Source of the DNA: Sphingomonadaceae bacterium
GTDB taxonomy: Bacteria > Pseudomonadota > Alphaproteobacteria > Sphingomonadales > Sphingomonadaceae
Reading direction: 5' to 3'
NCBI GenBank assembly: GCA_016742125.1
Contig: JACVCM010000054.1
Coordinates: 1-19,468, forward strand
DNA length: 19,468 nt
The stretch's first letter is position 1. Every line of letters begins with the position of its first letter. Positions 7,885 to 15,099 of this stretch are shown piece after piece. A program made the position numbers and the translations under genes. Below the pieces are notes generated by a model. That model searched no databases. It saw only the letters and a list, made by a program, of their open reading frames with translations, and had not been told where the DNA came from.

Positions 7885-7904
7885 AAATTTGTCTGGACAA
7901 ATTT
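7885..7904. promoter_or_regulatory. 20-bp perfect palindrome, probable repressor operator
   Basis: Two 9-base arms, AAATTTGTC and GACAAATTT, are separated by TG. The site lies between the divergent DUF1330/oxidoreductase pair and the TonB receptor, 65 bases before the receptor ATG. Size and symmetry fit a dimeric GntR- or TetR-type regulator. No regulator gene for it is in the window. A TTGTCT inside the right half could be a -35 element, in which case binding would block the receptor promoter; no convincing -10 was found. Confidence 0.6.
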
Positions 7905-7968
7905 ATGGCTTGATGGATATCTGTGCCTGTTGCGGTCGACAGGGCTGATTGCGTTGAGGGAGGCAGTT

Positions 7969-10566
7969 ATGAGGACATTGGGGAAATCATTTTTGGTATC
8001 GGCGAGCGCGCTGGTTTCATCGATTGGAATCGCGCCCCAGGCTGCGACAGCGCAAGATGCCGAGGTGACTGAAGAGCAGGGCGGCATCAAGGAAATCGTC
8101 GTTACAGCCCGAAAGGTCGAGGAATCGCTGTCCGATGCGCCGGTCGCCGTTTCGGTGCTGACCGGCGATGCCATTGCCCAGCAGGGCCTCAATTCGCTCG
8201 ACGATTTCGCCAAGCAGGCAACCGGTATCAGCTTCAGCCAGGCCTTTGGACGCACCACCGACCGGCCCGTCATCCGCGGCGCGTCGAATGTGCTGGCGGG
8301 GGTCCAGGCGGGTGTCGAAACCGGCGCGGCTTTCTTCATCGATGGCATTTATTATCAGGGCGATATTCAGGGCTTCGACCCCGCGTCCATCGAGCGTGTG
8401 GAGATCGTCAAGGGTCCGCAATCGGCGCTTTATGGGCGTAATACCTATGCTGGCGCGATCAACTATATCACGAAGGATCCATCGGAAGAGCTGGCGGTCT
8501 CCGGGCGTTTGCGCGCTGCACAACATAATGAATATGAACTGGCAGGATCGGTATCGGGATCCGTCCTCGAGGACCGTCTCGGTATCCGCGTTGGCGGGCG
8601 CTATTACAAATATGGCGGCGAATATCGCAACCAGCTAACCGGCAAGCGCGTCGGACAGGAAGAAACCAAGTCTGCCTATGCGACGCTGACCTTCAAGCCC
8701 TTCGATGATTTCAAGATGCGGTCGCGGATCAGCTGGCAGAAGGATGATGACGGGCCGCTGGCATTGTTCCTGCAGGGCGCGGCGGACAATAATTGCAAAC
8801 CGGGCTTCCGTTCGCCGTTTTACCGCACGGCCTCGCCATTTGTGCCGCTGTCGCCCGCGACGCTCGTGTCGAGCAACACGAACCAGTTTTTCTGCGGGGT
8901 CATCAAGCCGCAACCGAACAATGTCCGGCTCCATACCGATCCGTTGCCGATAAATGCCACGCTCGGCACGCGTGACGGCACCGCCTATGACGGCATAACA
9001 AATGAGCAGCTGACGATGACCAATATCGTCGATTGGGATTTGGGCGGTTCGGGCTGGATATTGTCGAGCCTTACCGGCTGGCGCGACAACAAGAATTTTT
9101 TCGGCACCGATAGCGATCATAGCGATGCGTTTGTTTACTTTGCCGGCACCGCAGCATCGACGCTGGGCACCGAGCCCGCTTTTGCCAACACCAATCGCGA
9201 CGACCAAACCGATTTCAGCCAGGAGATCCGCATCGCGAGTCCTGCAGACGCGCCGTTCCGGGTTCTGGCGGGGCTTTACTATTTCAAGCAGAAATTCCGC
9301 TCGCAGGATATCACCTTTGCCAGCGGCACTGCGGGGCTTGGTGTCGGACGCGACAATTCCCAATATGACACGATCGAGGACAAGGCGATATTCGGCCTCG
9401 TCGAATATGATTTCACCGACAATCTTTCGATCACAGCCGAGGGGCGCTATGCCGAGGAAGTGAAGACGCAGATTTCGCGCGGGGCAGGCGGTGCTTCGGT
9501 ATTCTGTGCGGGCAGCGCCGATCTGCTGCCGGTGTTCGGCGCAACCGGCGCAGCCAATAGCTGTCGTCCGAGGGCAAAGTTCACCGGTTTCGATCCGCGG
9601 ATCACCGTCAACTACACCACTCCCGGTGGCACGCTGCTGTACGGTGTATTTGCCACGGGCAGGAAGCCCGGTGGATTCAACGGCAGCGCAGGGGTGACGG
9701 CGACTGCGCAATCCTCGACCGGTCAGAATTTTGTGAACTATCTGCCCGAAAAGTCGAAGGGTGGCGAAGTGGGCATCAAGTTCGACGCGCTTGACCGGAC
9801 GCTGCGTGGCTCGCTCTCGATCTTTTACAATGAACTGACCAATGTCCAGTTGACGCAGGCCATTCCGAATCCGTCGGGGACAGGGGCTCTGACCTCGATT
9901 GTCGCCAATTCGGGCAATGCCAAGACCGAAGGGTTCGAGTTCGAATTCCAGGCCGCGCCTGCGGACGGGCTTTTGCTCAATATGGGTATTGCCTATGTCA
10001 ATGCGGAGTTCACCAAGGGCTGCGATGCCGACCTTTTCATCCTGAATTCGGGTGGACTGAGGACCAATTTCGACACGGGCAACCCAACACCGGCGGGTCT
10101 CGCGCTGTGCGACATTTCGGGCAAGAAATTGCCGCTGGGTTCGCCCTGGATCGTCAATGGCGGCTTCAATTATGAAACCGGCATCGGCTCAGGCGATACC
10201 AAATTCTTCACGCTGGCGAATTTCTCTTACGAAGATTCGAAATATATCCAGACCGACAACCTGGCCAAGACCGGCGATGCCTTTTTGCTGAACGCGCGGT
10301 TCGGCATCAAGACCGAGAATTTCACCATCGCGCTGTTCGGTCGTAACCTTACCGACGAAGATGCCATTCCCCTCGCGACGCGCTGGTTCGACCTGCGCTA
10401 CGGTGCGGGGACACGAAATCTGCCGCCCGCACCCGGACCGGGTCAGCCGGTGGTGGTGCCTTTCGATGGTCGTCCGGCACAGGTCGAAACCGGAAGCCCG
10501 CGTGCATTTTTCGGTGCGCTGCGCAAGGGTCGGACGCTGGGTGTTGAGGCTACATTCAATTTCTGA
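7969..10566 (+). CDS. TonB-dependent receptor
   Basis: An 865-residue outer-membrane receptor. The ATG at 7969 has a strong SD (GAGGGAGG, 7956-7963) and begins a signal peptide (RTLGKSFLVSASALVSSIG, likely cleavage after ATA at residue 28). An earlier in-frame TTG at 7930 lacks such support. The TonB box is EIVVTAR at about 42-48. The plug follows (LDDFAKQATGISF, VIRGASN, FFIDGIYYQ, IERVEIVKGPQSALYGRNTYAGAINYIT). The rest is the 22-strand barrel, ending with Phe in LGVEATFNF. Such receptors import large or scarce substrates using TonB-ExbBD energy; sphingomonads use many for carbon sources as well as iron. Its place beside the catabolic operons and the shared palindrome suggests it imports the pathway substrate. 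No siderophore-specific feature is visible. Confidence 0.95.
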   Translation: MRTLGKSFLVSASALVSSIGIAPQAATAQDAEVTEEQGGIKEIVVTARKVEESLSDAPVAVSVLTGDAIAQQGLNSLDDFAKQATGISFSQAFGRTTDRPVIRGASNVLAGVQAGVETGAAFFIDGIYYQGDIQGFDPASIERVEIVKGPQSALYGRNTYAGAINYITKDPSEELAVSGRLRAAQHNEYELAGSVSGSVLEDRLGIRVGGRYYKYGGEYRNQLTGKRVGQEETKSAYATLTFKPFDDFKMRSRISWQKDDDGPLALFLQGAADNNCKPGFRSPFYRTASPFVPLSPATLVSSNTNQFFCGVIKPQPNNVRLHTDPLPINATLGTRDGTAYDGITNEQLTMTNIVDWDLGGSGWILSSLTGWRDNKNFFGTDSDHSDAFVYFAGTAASTLGTEPAFANTNRDDQTDFSQEIRIASPADAPFRVLAGLYYFKQKFRSQDITFASGTAGLGVGRDNSQYDTIEDKAIFGLVEYDFTDNLSITAEGRYAEEVKTQISRGAGGASVFCAGSADLLPVFGATGAANSCRPRAKFTGFDPRITVNYTTPGGTLLYGVFATGRKPGGFNGSAGVTATAQSSTGQNFVNYLPEKSKGGEVGIKFDALDRTLRGSLSIFYNELTNVQLTQAIPNPSGTGALTSIVANSGNAKTEGFEFEFQAAPADGLLLNMGIAYVNAEFTKGCDADLFILNSGGLRTNFDTGNPTPAGLALCDISGKKLPLGSPWIVNGGFNYETGIGSGDTKFFTLANFSYEDSKYIQTDNLAKTGDAFLLNARFGIKTENFTIALFGRNLTDEDAIPLATRWFDLRYGAGTRNLPPAPGPGQPVVVPFDGRPAQVETGSPRAFFGALRKGRTLGVEATFNF

Positions 10567-10569
10567 GTG

Positions 10570-10582
10570 TCAGGACGCCTGA
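10570..10582. terminator. weak bidirectional hairpin between convergent genes
   Basis: TCAGG-ACG-CCTGA forms a short 5-bp stem between the receptor stop and the PilZ gene stop. It lacks a T-run, so intrinsic termination is doubtful; it is simply the only hairpin in this 25-base gap. Confidence 0.25.
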
Positions 10583-10591
10583 ACGCCTTTG

Positions 10592-11236
10592 TCAGTCGGC
10601 TTTGAGCCAGCTGCCCAATTCGTCGACTGATAGAAGCCGATGGAACTCGACGCCGATCATACCGGCTGCGCGCCACTTTATGGTGGCGCGCACAGCACGT
10701 TCTGCATCGAGCCGGACCAACAGATTGCTGTGCAGCTTGGCGTTAATCTCGCTGCCCAACTTGGCGCCACGTTGCGACAGGTCGAGCAATTCGGCGCCAA
10801 AGCTCCGGTCGTCGAGGCGAAGCGACACAATTTTGTTGGCCTTGAACCGCGGCAGCCGTGCGCGTGTTCCGTCGGGCTTTACCGAGGGCTTTGCAAGAAT
10901 TTCATCCACTGCGATTTCGCTGGCGAATTTCACGCCGACGGTTTTGCCATCCTTCCAGACAACCTCTCCGGTCAATTCCTGATCGTCCAGCAGCGCGACC
11001 GAAACCGACTGGCCGATGTCCAGCGGGAAGTGTGCGTCGATCATCATGCCGCCCGATGAGACGTCGCGGACCATGCCGAGGCATTCGGCGTGCAACTGGA
11101 TGTCCTTGAGACGCGCGATACGCATCACCTTTACATTGCGCGCATGCTGACGCCGATCGGGGTCGTTGGCGACCTCGACAACCGGTTCAGGTTCGCTTTC
11201 ACGCATAGAAAATTGAGGCGCAGGCATTTCCATCAT
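10592..11236 (-). CDS. tandem PilZ-domain protein (probable c-di-GMP receptor)
   Basis: A 214-residue protein with two PilZ-like modules and no membrane segment. The first (about 28-110) keeps both c-di-GMP motifs: RxxxR as R29-QHA-R33 and DxSxxG as D58-V-S60-SG-G63. The second (about 125-205) retains DLSQRG but its arginine motif is degenerate (LPRFKANK), so it probably does not bind ligand and may serve in dimerisation or output. PilZ proteins relay c-di-GMP levels to motility, exopolysaccharide or cell-cycle targets. The first of two adjacent ATGs (11236) is used; no normally spaced SD is seen, and a hairpin abuts the start. It is transcribed divergently from the fadJ-like gene and convergently with the receptor. 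Confidence 0.88.
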   Translation of the reverse strand: MMEMPAPQFSMRESEPEPVVEVANDPDRRQHARNVKVMRIARLKDIQLHAECLGMVRDVSSGGMMIDAHFPLDIGQSVSVALLDDQELTGEVVWKDGKTVGVKFASEIAVDEILAKPSVKPDGTRARLPRFKANKIVSLRLDDRSFGAELLDLSQRGAKLGSEINAKLHSNLLVRLDAERAVRATIKWRAAGMIGVEFHRLLSVDELGSWLKAD

Positions 11237-11254
11237 GGAGCGGAATAGCGCTCC
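11237..11254 (-). promoter_or_regulatory. hairpin abutting the PilZ gene start codon
   Basis: On the minus strand GGAGCG, six bases, then CGCTCC form a perfect 6-bp stem that ends directly before the ATG. The only SD-like GGAG is inside the 5' arm, 14 bases from the start, too far for normal initiation unless the stem forms or melts. It may tune translation. Confidence 0.35.
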
Positions 11255-11321
11255 AGACCCTAATATTGCATCCGACGAACAAGGTTAACGTCGTGGAAGG
11301 TTTATGCTCCTGAAAGCAGCC

Positions 11322-11351
11322 TTGTCATTCAGGACAAAATTCCCTTAGCAT
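11322..11351 (+). promoter_or_regulatory. candidate sigma70 promoter with overlapping inverted repeat, fadJ-like gene
   Basis: A -35-like TTGTCA (11322-11327) is followed after 18 bases by TAGCAT (11346-11351), about 40 bases before the ATG at 11391. The -35 is overlapped by TTGTC-N6-GACAA (11322-11337), and CCTGAA/TTCAGG (11309-11333) is a second, overlapping inverted repeat. A fatty-acid-responsive repressor would be reasonable here but is not shown. Confidence 0.4.
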
Positions 11352-11390
11352 CATCGCGATTACAGCCATTCAACGCTTCGGGAGCAATTC

Positions 11391-13391
11391 ATGCAGTCAG
11401 TATCAACGCAGCTAATCGACGACGTTTTCGTGGTTGTGGTCGACAATCCCCCCGTTAACGCGCTGTCCTGGCATGTCCGGCAGGGGTTGCATGATGGTTT
11501 TGGACAAGGCTTGGCTGATCCGGCGGTCAAGGCCATTGTCCTTCGGTGCGCCGGTTCGACCTTCATTGCCGGTGCCGACATCACCGAGTTTGGCAAGCCG
11601 CCGCAAGGGCCGGATTTCAATGCGGTGCTCAACATGATCGAGGCTTCCGACAAACCCGTTGTCGCCGCTATTCACGGCACCGCTCTTGGCGGCGGGCTGG
11701 AGACCGCCTTGGTATGTCATTATCGCATTGCCGTACCGTCGGCAAAATTGGGCGTACCGGAGGTCAAGCTGGGCCTGCTTCCCGGTGCAGGCGGAACGCA
11801 GCGTCTGCCGCGTGTCGTCGGTGTGGAGGCGGCGGCAACGATGTGTTCGTTGGGCGAGCCTGTGCCGGCGCCCAAAGCCGAAGCCATGGGACTTGTGGAC
11901 AGGATGGCGGGTGAAAACAGCCTTGCGGAGGATGCCATCGCCTATGCCCGCGAACTAATAGCAGCCGGACCGCGTCCGACACGGGAACGATCAGTAACCG
12001 GCGATATTGCTGCCATCGAACAGCTGAAAGCGGCCAATGCCAGGAAATGGCGGGGGTTCGAAGCACCCTATGCCAATCTTGCCTGCGTGGAAGCTGCCAC
12101 GCATTTGCCATTTGACGAAGGGCTGAAATTCGAACGCGCCGAATTCCTGAAGCTGATGGGCGGATCGCAGTCGGCGGCGCAGCGTTACATGTTCTTCGCC
12201 GAAAGGCAGGCGGCAAAGATCGATGGTTTCCCCAAGGATCTGCCGCTGCGCGATGTCAAAAAGGTCGGCGTCATCGGCGCAGGCACAATGGGCGGCGGCA
12301 TTTCGATGAACTTCCTCGCCAAAGATATTCCGGTAACCATAGTCGAAATGGTGCAGGAAAATCTCGACCGGGGTGTGGGGGTAATCCGGAAAAACTACGA
12401 AGCCAGCGCCGTCAAGGGTCGTTTTACTGCTGAGCAGGTCGAAGGGATGATGGGTTTGCTGACCTCCTCGCTCAGCCTCGACGATCTCGCCGATTGCGAC
12501 CTTGTCATCGAGGCCGTGTACGAGAGCATGGACGTCAAAAAAGAGGTCTTCGGCAAGCTCGATACGATCTGTAAGCCGGGTGCGATACTGGCGTCGAATA
12601 CATCCTATCTGAACATCGATGAAATCGCCGCCTCGACCTCGCGGCCGCAGGATGTGGTCGGCATGCATTTCTTCTCACCCGCCAATGTCATGAAGCTGCT
12701 CGAGGTGGTGCGCGGGGAAAAGACTGCTGACGACGTGCTCGCGACGGCAATGGCGGTGGGCAAGAAAATCGGCAAGGTCGCCGTGGTCGCTGGCGTCTGC
12801 CACGGCTTCATCGGTAACCGCATGCTGTCGACACGCCAGCAACCGGCGATGCAATTGCTGCTCGAAGGCGCGACCCCGGCGCAGATCGACAAGGTGCATA
12901 CCGATTTCGGGATGCCGATGGGTCCATTCCAGATGAGCGATCTTGCTGGCCTCGACATCGGTTGGCACCGCGATCCTGCGCGGGTGGAAAGCATCCGCGA
13001 TGCGCTATGCGCCGCCGGGCGCTTCGGACAAAAGAACCGCAAGGGCTTTTACGATTATGACGAGAAGCGCGTCGGAACACCAAGCGATGAAGCGCTTTCC
13101 ATTATCGAAGAGTTCCGTGCCACCTCAAACCTGTCCAAACGCGAAATCAGCGATCAGGAAATCGTCGAGCGCACGCTCTATCCGATGGTCAATGAAGGCT
13201 ATAAAATCCTCGAAGAAGGCAAGGCGCAACGCGCGTCCGATATCGATGTTGTCTGGATTTATGGCTATGGCTGGCCGATCTACCGTGGCGGGCCGATGTT
13301 CTGGGGCGATCTGGAAGGGACAGGCAAGATTGTCGAGGCGCTGGAGCGAAACGGCGTGAAGGTGGCGGAGAGTTTGAAGGCGAAGGCGTAA
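11391..13391 (+). CDS. fadJ: bifunctional enoyl-CoA hydratase / 3-hydroxyacyl-CoA dehydrogenase (FadJ/FadB-type alpha subunit)
   Basis: A 666-residue fusion enzyme of fatty acid beta-oxidation: hydration of trans-2-enoyl-CoA, then NAD-dependent oxidation of the 3-hydroxyacyl-CoA. The N-terminal crotonase domain (1-180) has FIAGADITEF and keeps both catalytic glutamates (GGGLE near 104 and GVPE near 123), followed by LGLLPGAGGTQRLPRVVG. The dehydrogenase Rossmann domain starts near 290 with VGVIGAGTMGGGI. The catalytic His lies in VVGMHFFSPANVMKLLEVVRG near 423. C-terminal dehydrogenase domains follow (GFIGNRM, DFGMPMGPFQMSDLAGLDIG, and GYGWPIYRGGPMFW). GGGAG-like GGGAG at 11380-11384 lies six bases before the ATG. 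Shorter than E. coli FadB/FadJ (about 715-730) but typical of alphaproteobacterial forms. No thiolase gene is adjacent. The choice between fadJ and fadB naming is loose. Confidence 0.93.
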   Translation: MQSVSTQLIDDVFVVVVDNPPVNALSWHVRQGLHDGFGQGLADPAVKAIVLRCAGSTFIAGADITEFGKPPQGPDFNAVLNMIEASDKPVVAAIHGTALGGGLETALVCHYRIAVPSAKLGVPEVKLGLLPGAGGTQRLPRVVGVEAAATMCSLGEPVPAPKAEAMGLVDRMAGENSLAEDAIAYARELIAAGPRPTRERSVTGDIAAIEQLKAANARKWRGFEAPYANLACVEAATHLPFDEGLKFERAEFLKLMGGSQSAAQRYMFFAERQAAKIDGFPKDLPLRDVKKVGVIGAGTMGGGISMNFLAKDIPVTIVEMVQENLDRGVGVIRKNYEASAVKGRFTAEQVEGMMGLLTSSLSLDDLADCDLVIEAVYESMDVKKEVFGKLDTICKPGAILASNTSYLNIDEIAASTSRPQDVVGMHFFSPANVMKLLEVVRGEKTADDVLATAMAVGKKIGKVAVVAGVCHGFIGNRMLSTRQQPAMQLLLEGATPAQIDKVHTDFGMPMGPFQMSDLAGLDIGWHRDPARVESIRDALCAAGRFGQKNRKGFYDYDEKRVGTPSDEALSIIEEFRATSNLSKREISDQEIVERTLYPMVNEGYKILEEGKAQRASDIDVVWIYGYGWPIYRGGPMFWGDLEGTGKIVEALERNGVKVAESLKAKA

Positions 13392-13401
13392 AGAAACTGT
13401 C

Positions 13402-13488
13402 TGGTGCGGCCAAGAAGACTCGAACTTCCACGGGCTTTCGCCCACAACGACCTCAACGTTGCGCGTCTACCAATTCCGCCATGGCCGC
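13402..13488 (-). tRNA. tRNA-Leu (anticodon GAG)
   Basis: The minus strand gives an 87-base type II tRNA. The acceptor stem GCGGCCA pairs with TGGCCGC, then comes discriminator A and an encoded CCA (plus-strand TGG at 13402-13404). The D-arm has GGCGGAATTGGTAGACGC. The anticodon stem CAACG/CGTTG encloses TTGAGGT, giving GAG, which reads CUC/CUU leucine codons. A long variable arm (GTGGGCGAAAGCCC region) and GTTCGAGTC T-loop follow. It ends 10 bases downstream of the convergent fadJ-like gene. No integrase or direct repeat marks it as an attachment site. Confidence 0.96.
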
Positions 13489-13642
13489 ACGCGCCTAGAC
13501 AGGTAGGAGCGCGCCACTAGCAAAGCCGCTTGGTCTGCGCAACAGGCATTATCGGTTGGGAAATCCGGCTGAGGTTGTCGCATAACGGCACACAGCTTCA
13601 GCAATTTCAAAGTCGGCCGGGTTTTTGTTCGATGCTCCGGCA

Positions 13643-13906
13643 ATGAAGCCTCATTCTGCCTTGCAGGAATTGGTAAACAGGTTGTTTACCTTGATGATGT
13701 TCGTCCTTCTGCCTTTGCTGCTTGCCGGGACCCCGATTGCTGCCGACAATGTTGCGCCGAAGGGACAGGTGACACGCATGGCGTCGGCATCGGTGAAAAT
13801 CATCCGGGCGGAGCGGATCGGGCCATTGCGTCTGGATGTGCAGTTCCGCAAGCCCGACCGGCAGGTGCGCCAGCGCGAGGCCAGACCGCTGATCGAGTTT
13901 TTCTAG
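13643..13906 (+). CDS. small exported protein of unknown function
   Basis: An 87-residue reading frame with the look of a secreted small protein: N-terminal region with Lys and Arg, hydrophobic LFTLMMFVLLPLLLAG, and a likely signal peptidase site after IAA (before DN). The mature part is about 50 residues, basic, with ASASVKIIRAERIG and a C-terminal PLIEFF. I recall similarly built short ASVRI-type exported proteins in sphingomonads but cannot name a family. No clear SD precedes the ATG at 13643. Met18 or Met19 (13694/13697) could be the true start, which would place the 13672-13690 palindrome upstream of the gene. The TAG is shared head-on with the stop of the sigma54 activator gene (CTAG, 13903-13906). 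Confidence 0.55.
   Translation: MKPHSALQELVNRLFTLMMFVLLPLLLAGTPIAADNVAPKGQVTRMASASVKIIRAERIGPLRLDVQFRKPDRQVRQREARPLIEFF
13672..13690. promoter_or_regulatory. 19-bp perfect inverted repeat, possible operator
   Basis: GGTAAACA and TGTTTACC flank a GGT spacer. The symmetry is like LacI/TetR-family operators. It falls within the first 16 codons of the small exported protein if that starts at 13643, or just upstream of its start if translation begins at 13694. Confidence 0.4.
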
Positions 13907-14940
13907 GCCGCGAGCCGCTCGACGCCATATTTGCGCATCTTTTCGATCAATGTGGTGCGCTTCAATGTGAGCATCCTTGCAGCCTCGGAAATCACCCCCT
14001 CGGCGCGTTCGAGTGCCACCCGGATACGCTCCAGCTCGATCCGCTCGATCTGCGCCTTGAGGTCGATCGGGCCATCTGCGGGTTCGGCGATGGCGATGTC
14101 AATCGCCTGGTCCGGCCGCACTGGCTGGGGTTTGGGAGGCGTCCGCCCCAGCAGTTGGTCGACACCAAAGGCGTCAATGATCTCGCCGGGGAAAAGAACG
14201 GATCCGCGCTCGACGACGTTGCGTAGCTCACGCACATTGCCTGGCCAACTGTGCATCATCAAACGCTGCATTGCCGCCGCGCCGAATTGGCAGGAGGCAG
14301 CAATGCTCCTCCCTTTCTGGAAATGCGCTATAAGTTGCGGGATGTCTTCGACGCGGTCGGCCAGGCTTGGCACCTGGAGCAGGACTACCCCGAGCCGGAA
14401 GAACAGATCCTCGCGGAAGCGGCCTTCTACGATCGCGGTTTCGAGATTCTGGTGTGTCGCCGAGATGATGCGGACATCGACCGGAAGCGCGACGTTGCCA
14501 CCGACCCGGTTTACCATCCCGTCCTCCAGTACGCGGAGCAGCTTGACCTGCATGTCGAAGCGCATGTCGCCTATCTCGTCGAGGAACAGCGTTCCCCTGT
14601 CGGCATTTTCGAAATGGCCAACGCGGCGGTTCTGCGCGCCGGTAAAGGCGCCCTTCTCATGCCCGAAAAGTTCGGATTCGATAAGCTCGGCCGGAATTGC
14701 GCCGGTGTTGAGTGCAATATAAGGCTGCGCGGCGCGGGGGCTGGCGGCATGGATGGCGCGAGCGACGACTTCCTTGCCTGAGCCGGACGGGCCGCAGATC
14801 ATGACCGAAGCATGCGATCGGGCAACCCGCCGCACCATTTCGCGCAGAGCGGCCATAGGTGCGCTATTCCCGATCAACAGGCCTTCAACGTCGGCCTTAC
14901 TGTCGGATTTGCGTTCGGTAATGGTCGGTGTGTTGATCAT
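13903..14940 (-). CDS. flbD: sigma54-dependent transcriptional activator, FlbD/FleQ-like, no receiver domain
   Basis: A 345-residue bacterial enhancer-binding protein made of a short N-terminal tail, an AAA+ domain and a Fis-type helix-turn-helix. Walker A is GPSGSGKE, the sigma54-contact loop is intact (EKGAFTGAQ), and Walker B is GTLFLDEIGD. R-finger segments (RFREDLFFRL) and SWPGNVRELRN are present. The C-terminal ERAEGVISEAARMLTLKRTTLIEKMRKYGV is close to the DNA-binding helix of FleQ/FlrA/FlbD flagellar regulators. There is no receiver domain with a phosphorylatable Asp. The ATG at 14940 has GGGGGC just upstream; an ATG at 14985 would add 15 residues. About 160 bases separate it from the upstream same-strand motB; no sigma54 promoter was convincing there. 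It probably drives late flagellar genes. Confidence 0.88.
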   Translation of the reverse strand: MINTPTITERKSDSKADVEGLLIGNSAPMAALREMVRRVARSHASVMICGPSGSGKEVVARAIHAASPRAAQPYIALNTGAIPAELIESELFGHEKGAFTGAQNRRVGHFENADRGTLFLDEIGDMRFDMQVKLLRVLEDGMVNRVGGNVALPVDVRIISATHQNLETAIVEGRFREDLFFRLGVVLLQVPSLADRVEDIPQLIAHFQKGRSIAASCQFGAAAMQRLMMHSWPGNVRELRNVVERGSVLFPGEIIDAFGVDQLLGRTPPKPQPVRPDQAIDIAIAEPADGPIDLKAQIERIELERIRVALERAEGVISEAARMLTLKRTTLIEKMRKYGVERLAA

Positions 14941-15099
14941 TTCTGCCCCCGGTTTCAGGTCTGTGAGGCGGGTTTTGGCGAACATGGTTAACAAAAGCCT
15001 ACCGCAGGACCCGAGCGGGCCGGATATGGTCCGTAATGGATGCAGGCAGCATTTCGGACGGGAGGATTGCGTCAGCTGTGTCCATTTCGGAGATTGAAC

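Noticed and set aside
8635..9711. Long minus-strand frame inside the TonB receptor gene
   Set aside because: Antisense shadow of the receptor; arginine-rich translation without domains or a ribosome binding site.
13402..13488. tRNA-Leu as an integration site of a genomic island
   Set aside because: No integrase, no repeated tRNA 3' end and no change in gene style on either side within the window.
14941..15099. Sigma54 promoter between motB and the flbD-like gene
   Set aside because: The best GG/GC pair on the minus strand has 11 rather than 10 bases between, so it does not fit the -24/-12 rule.
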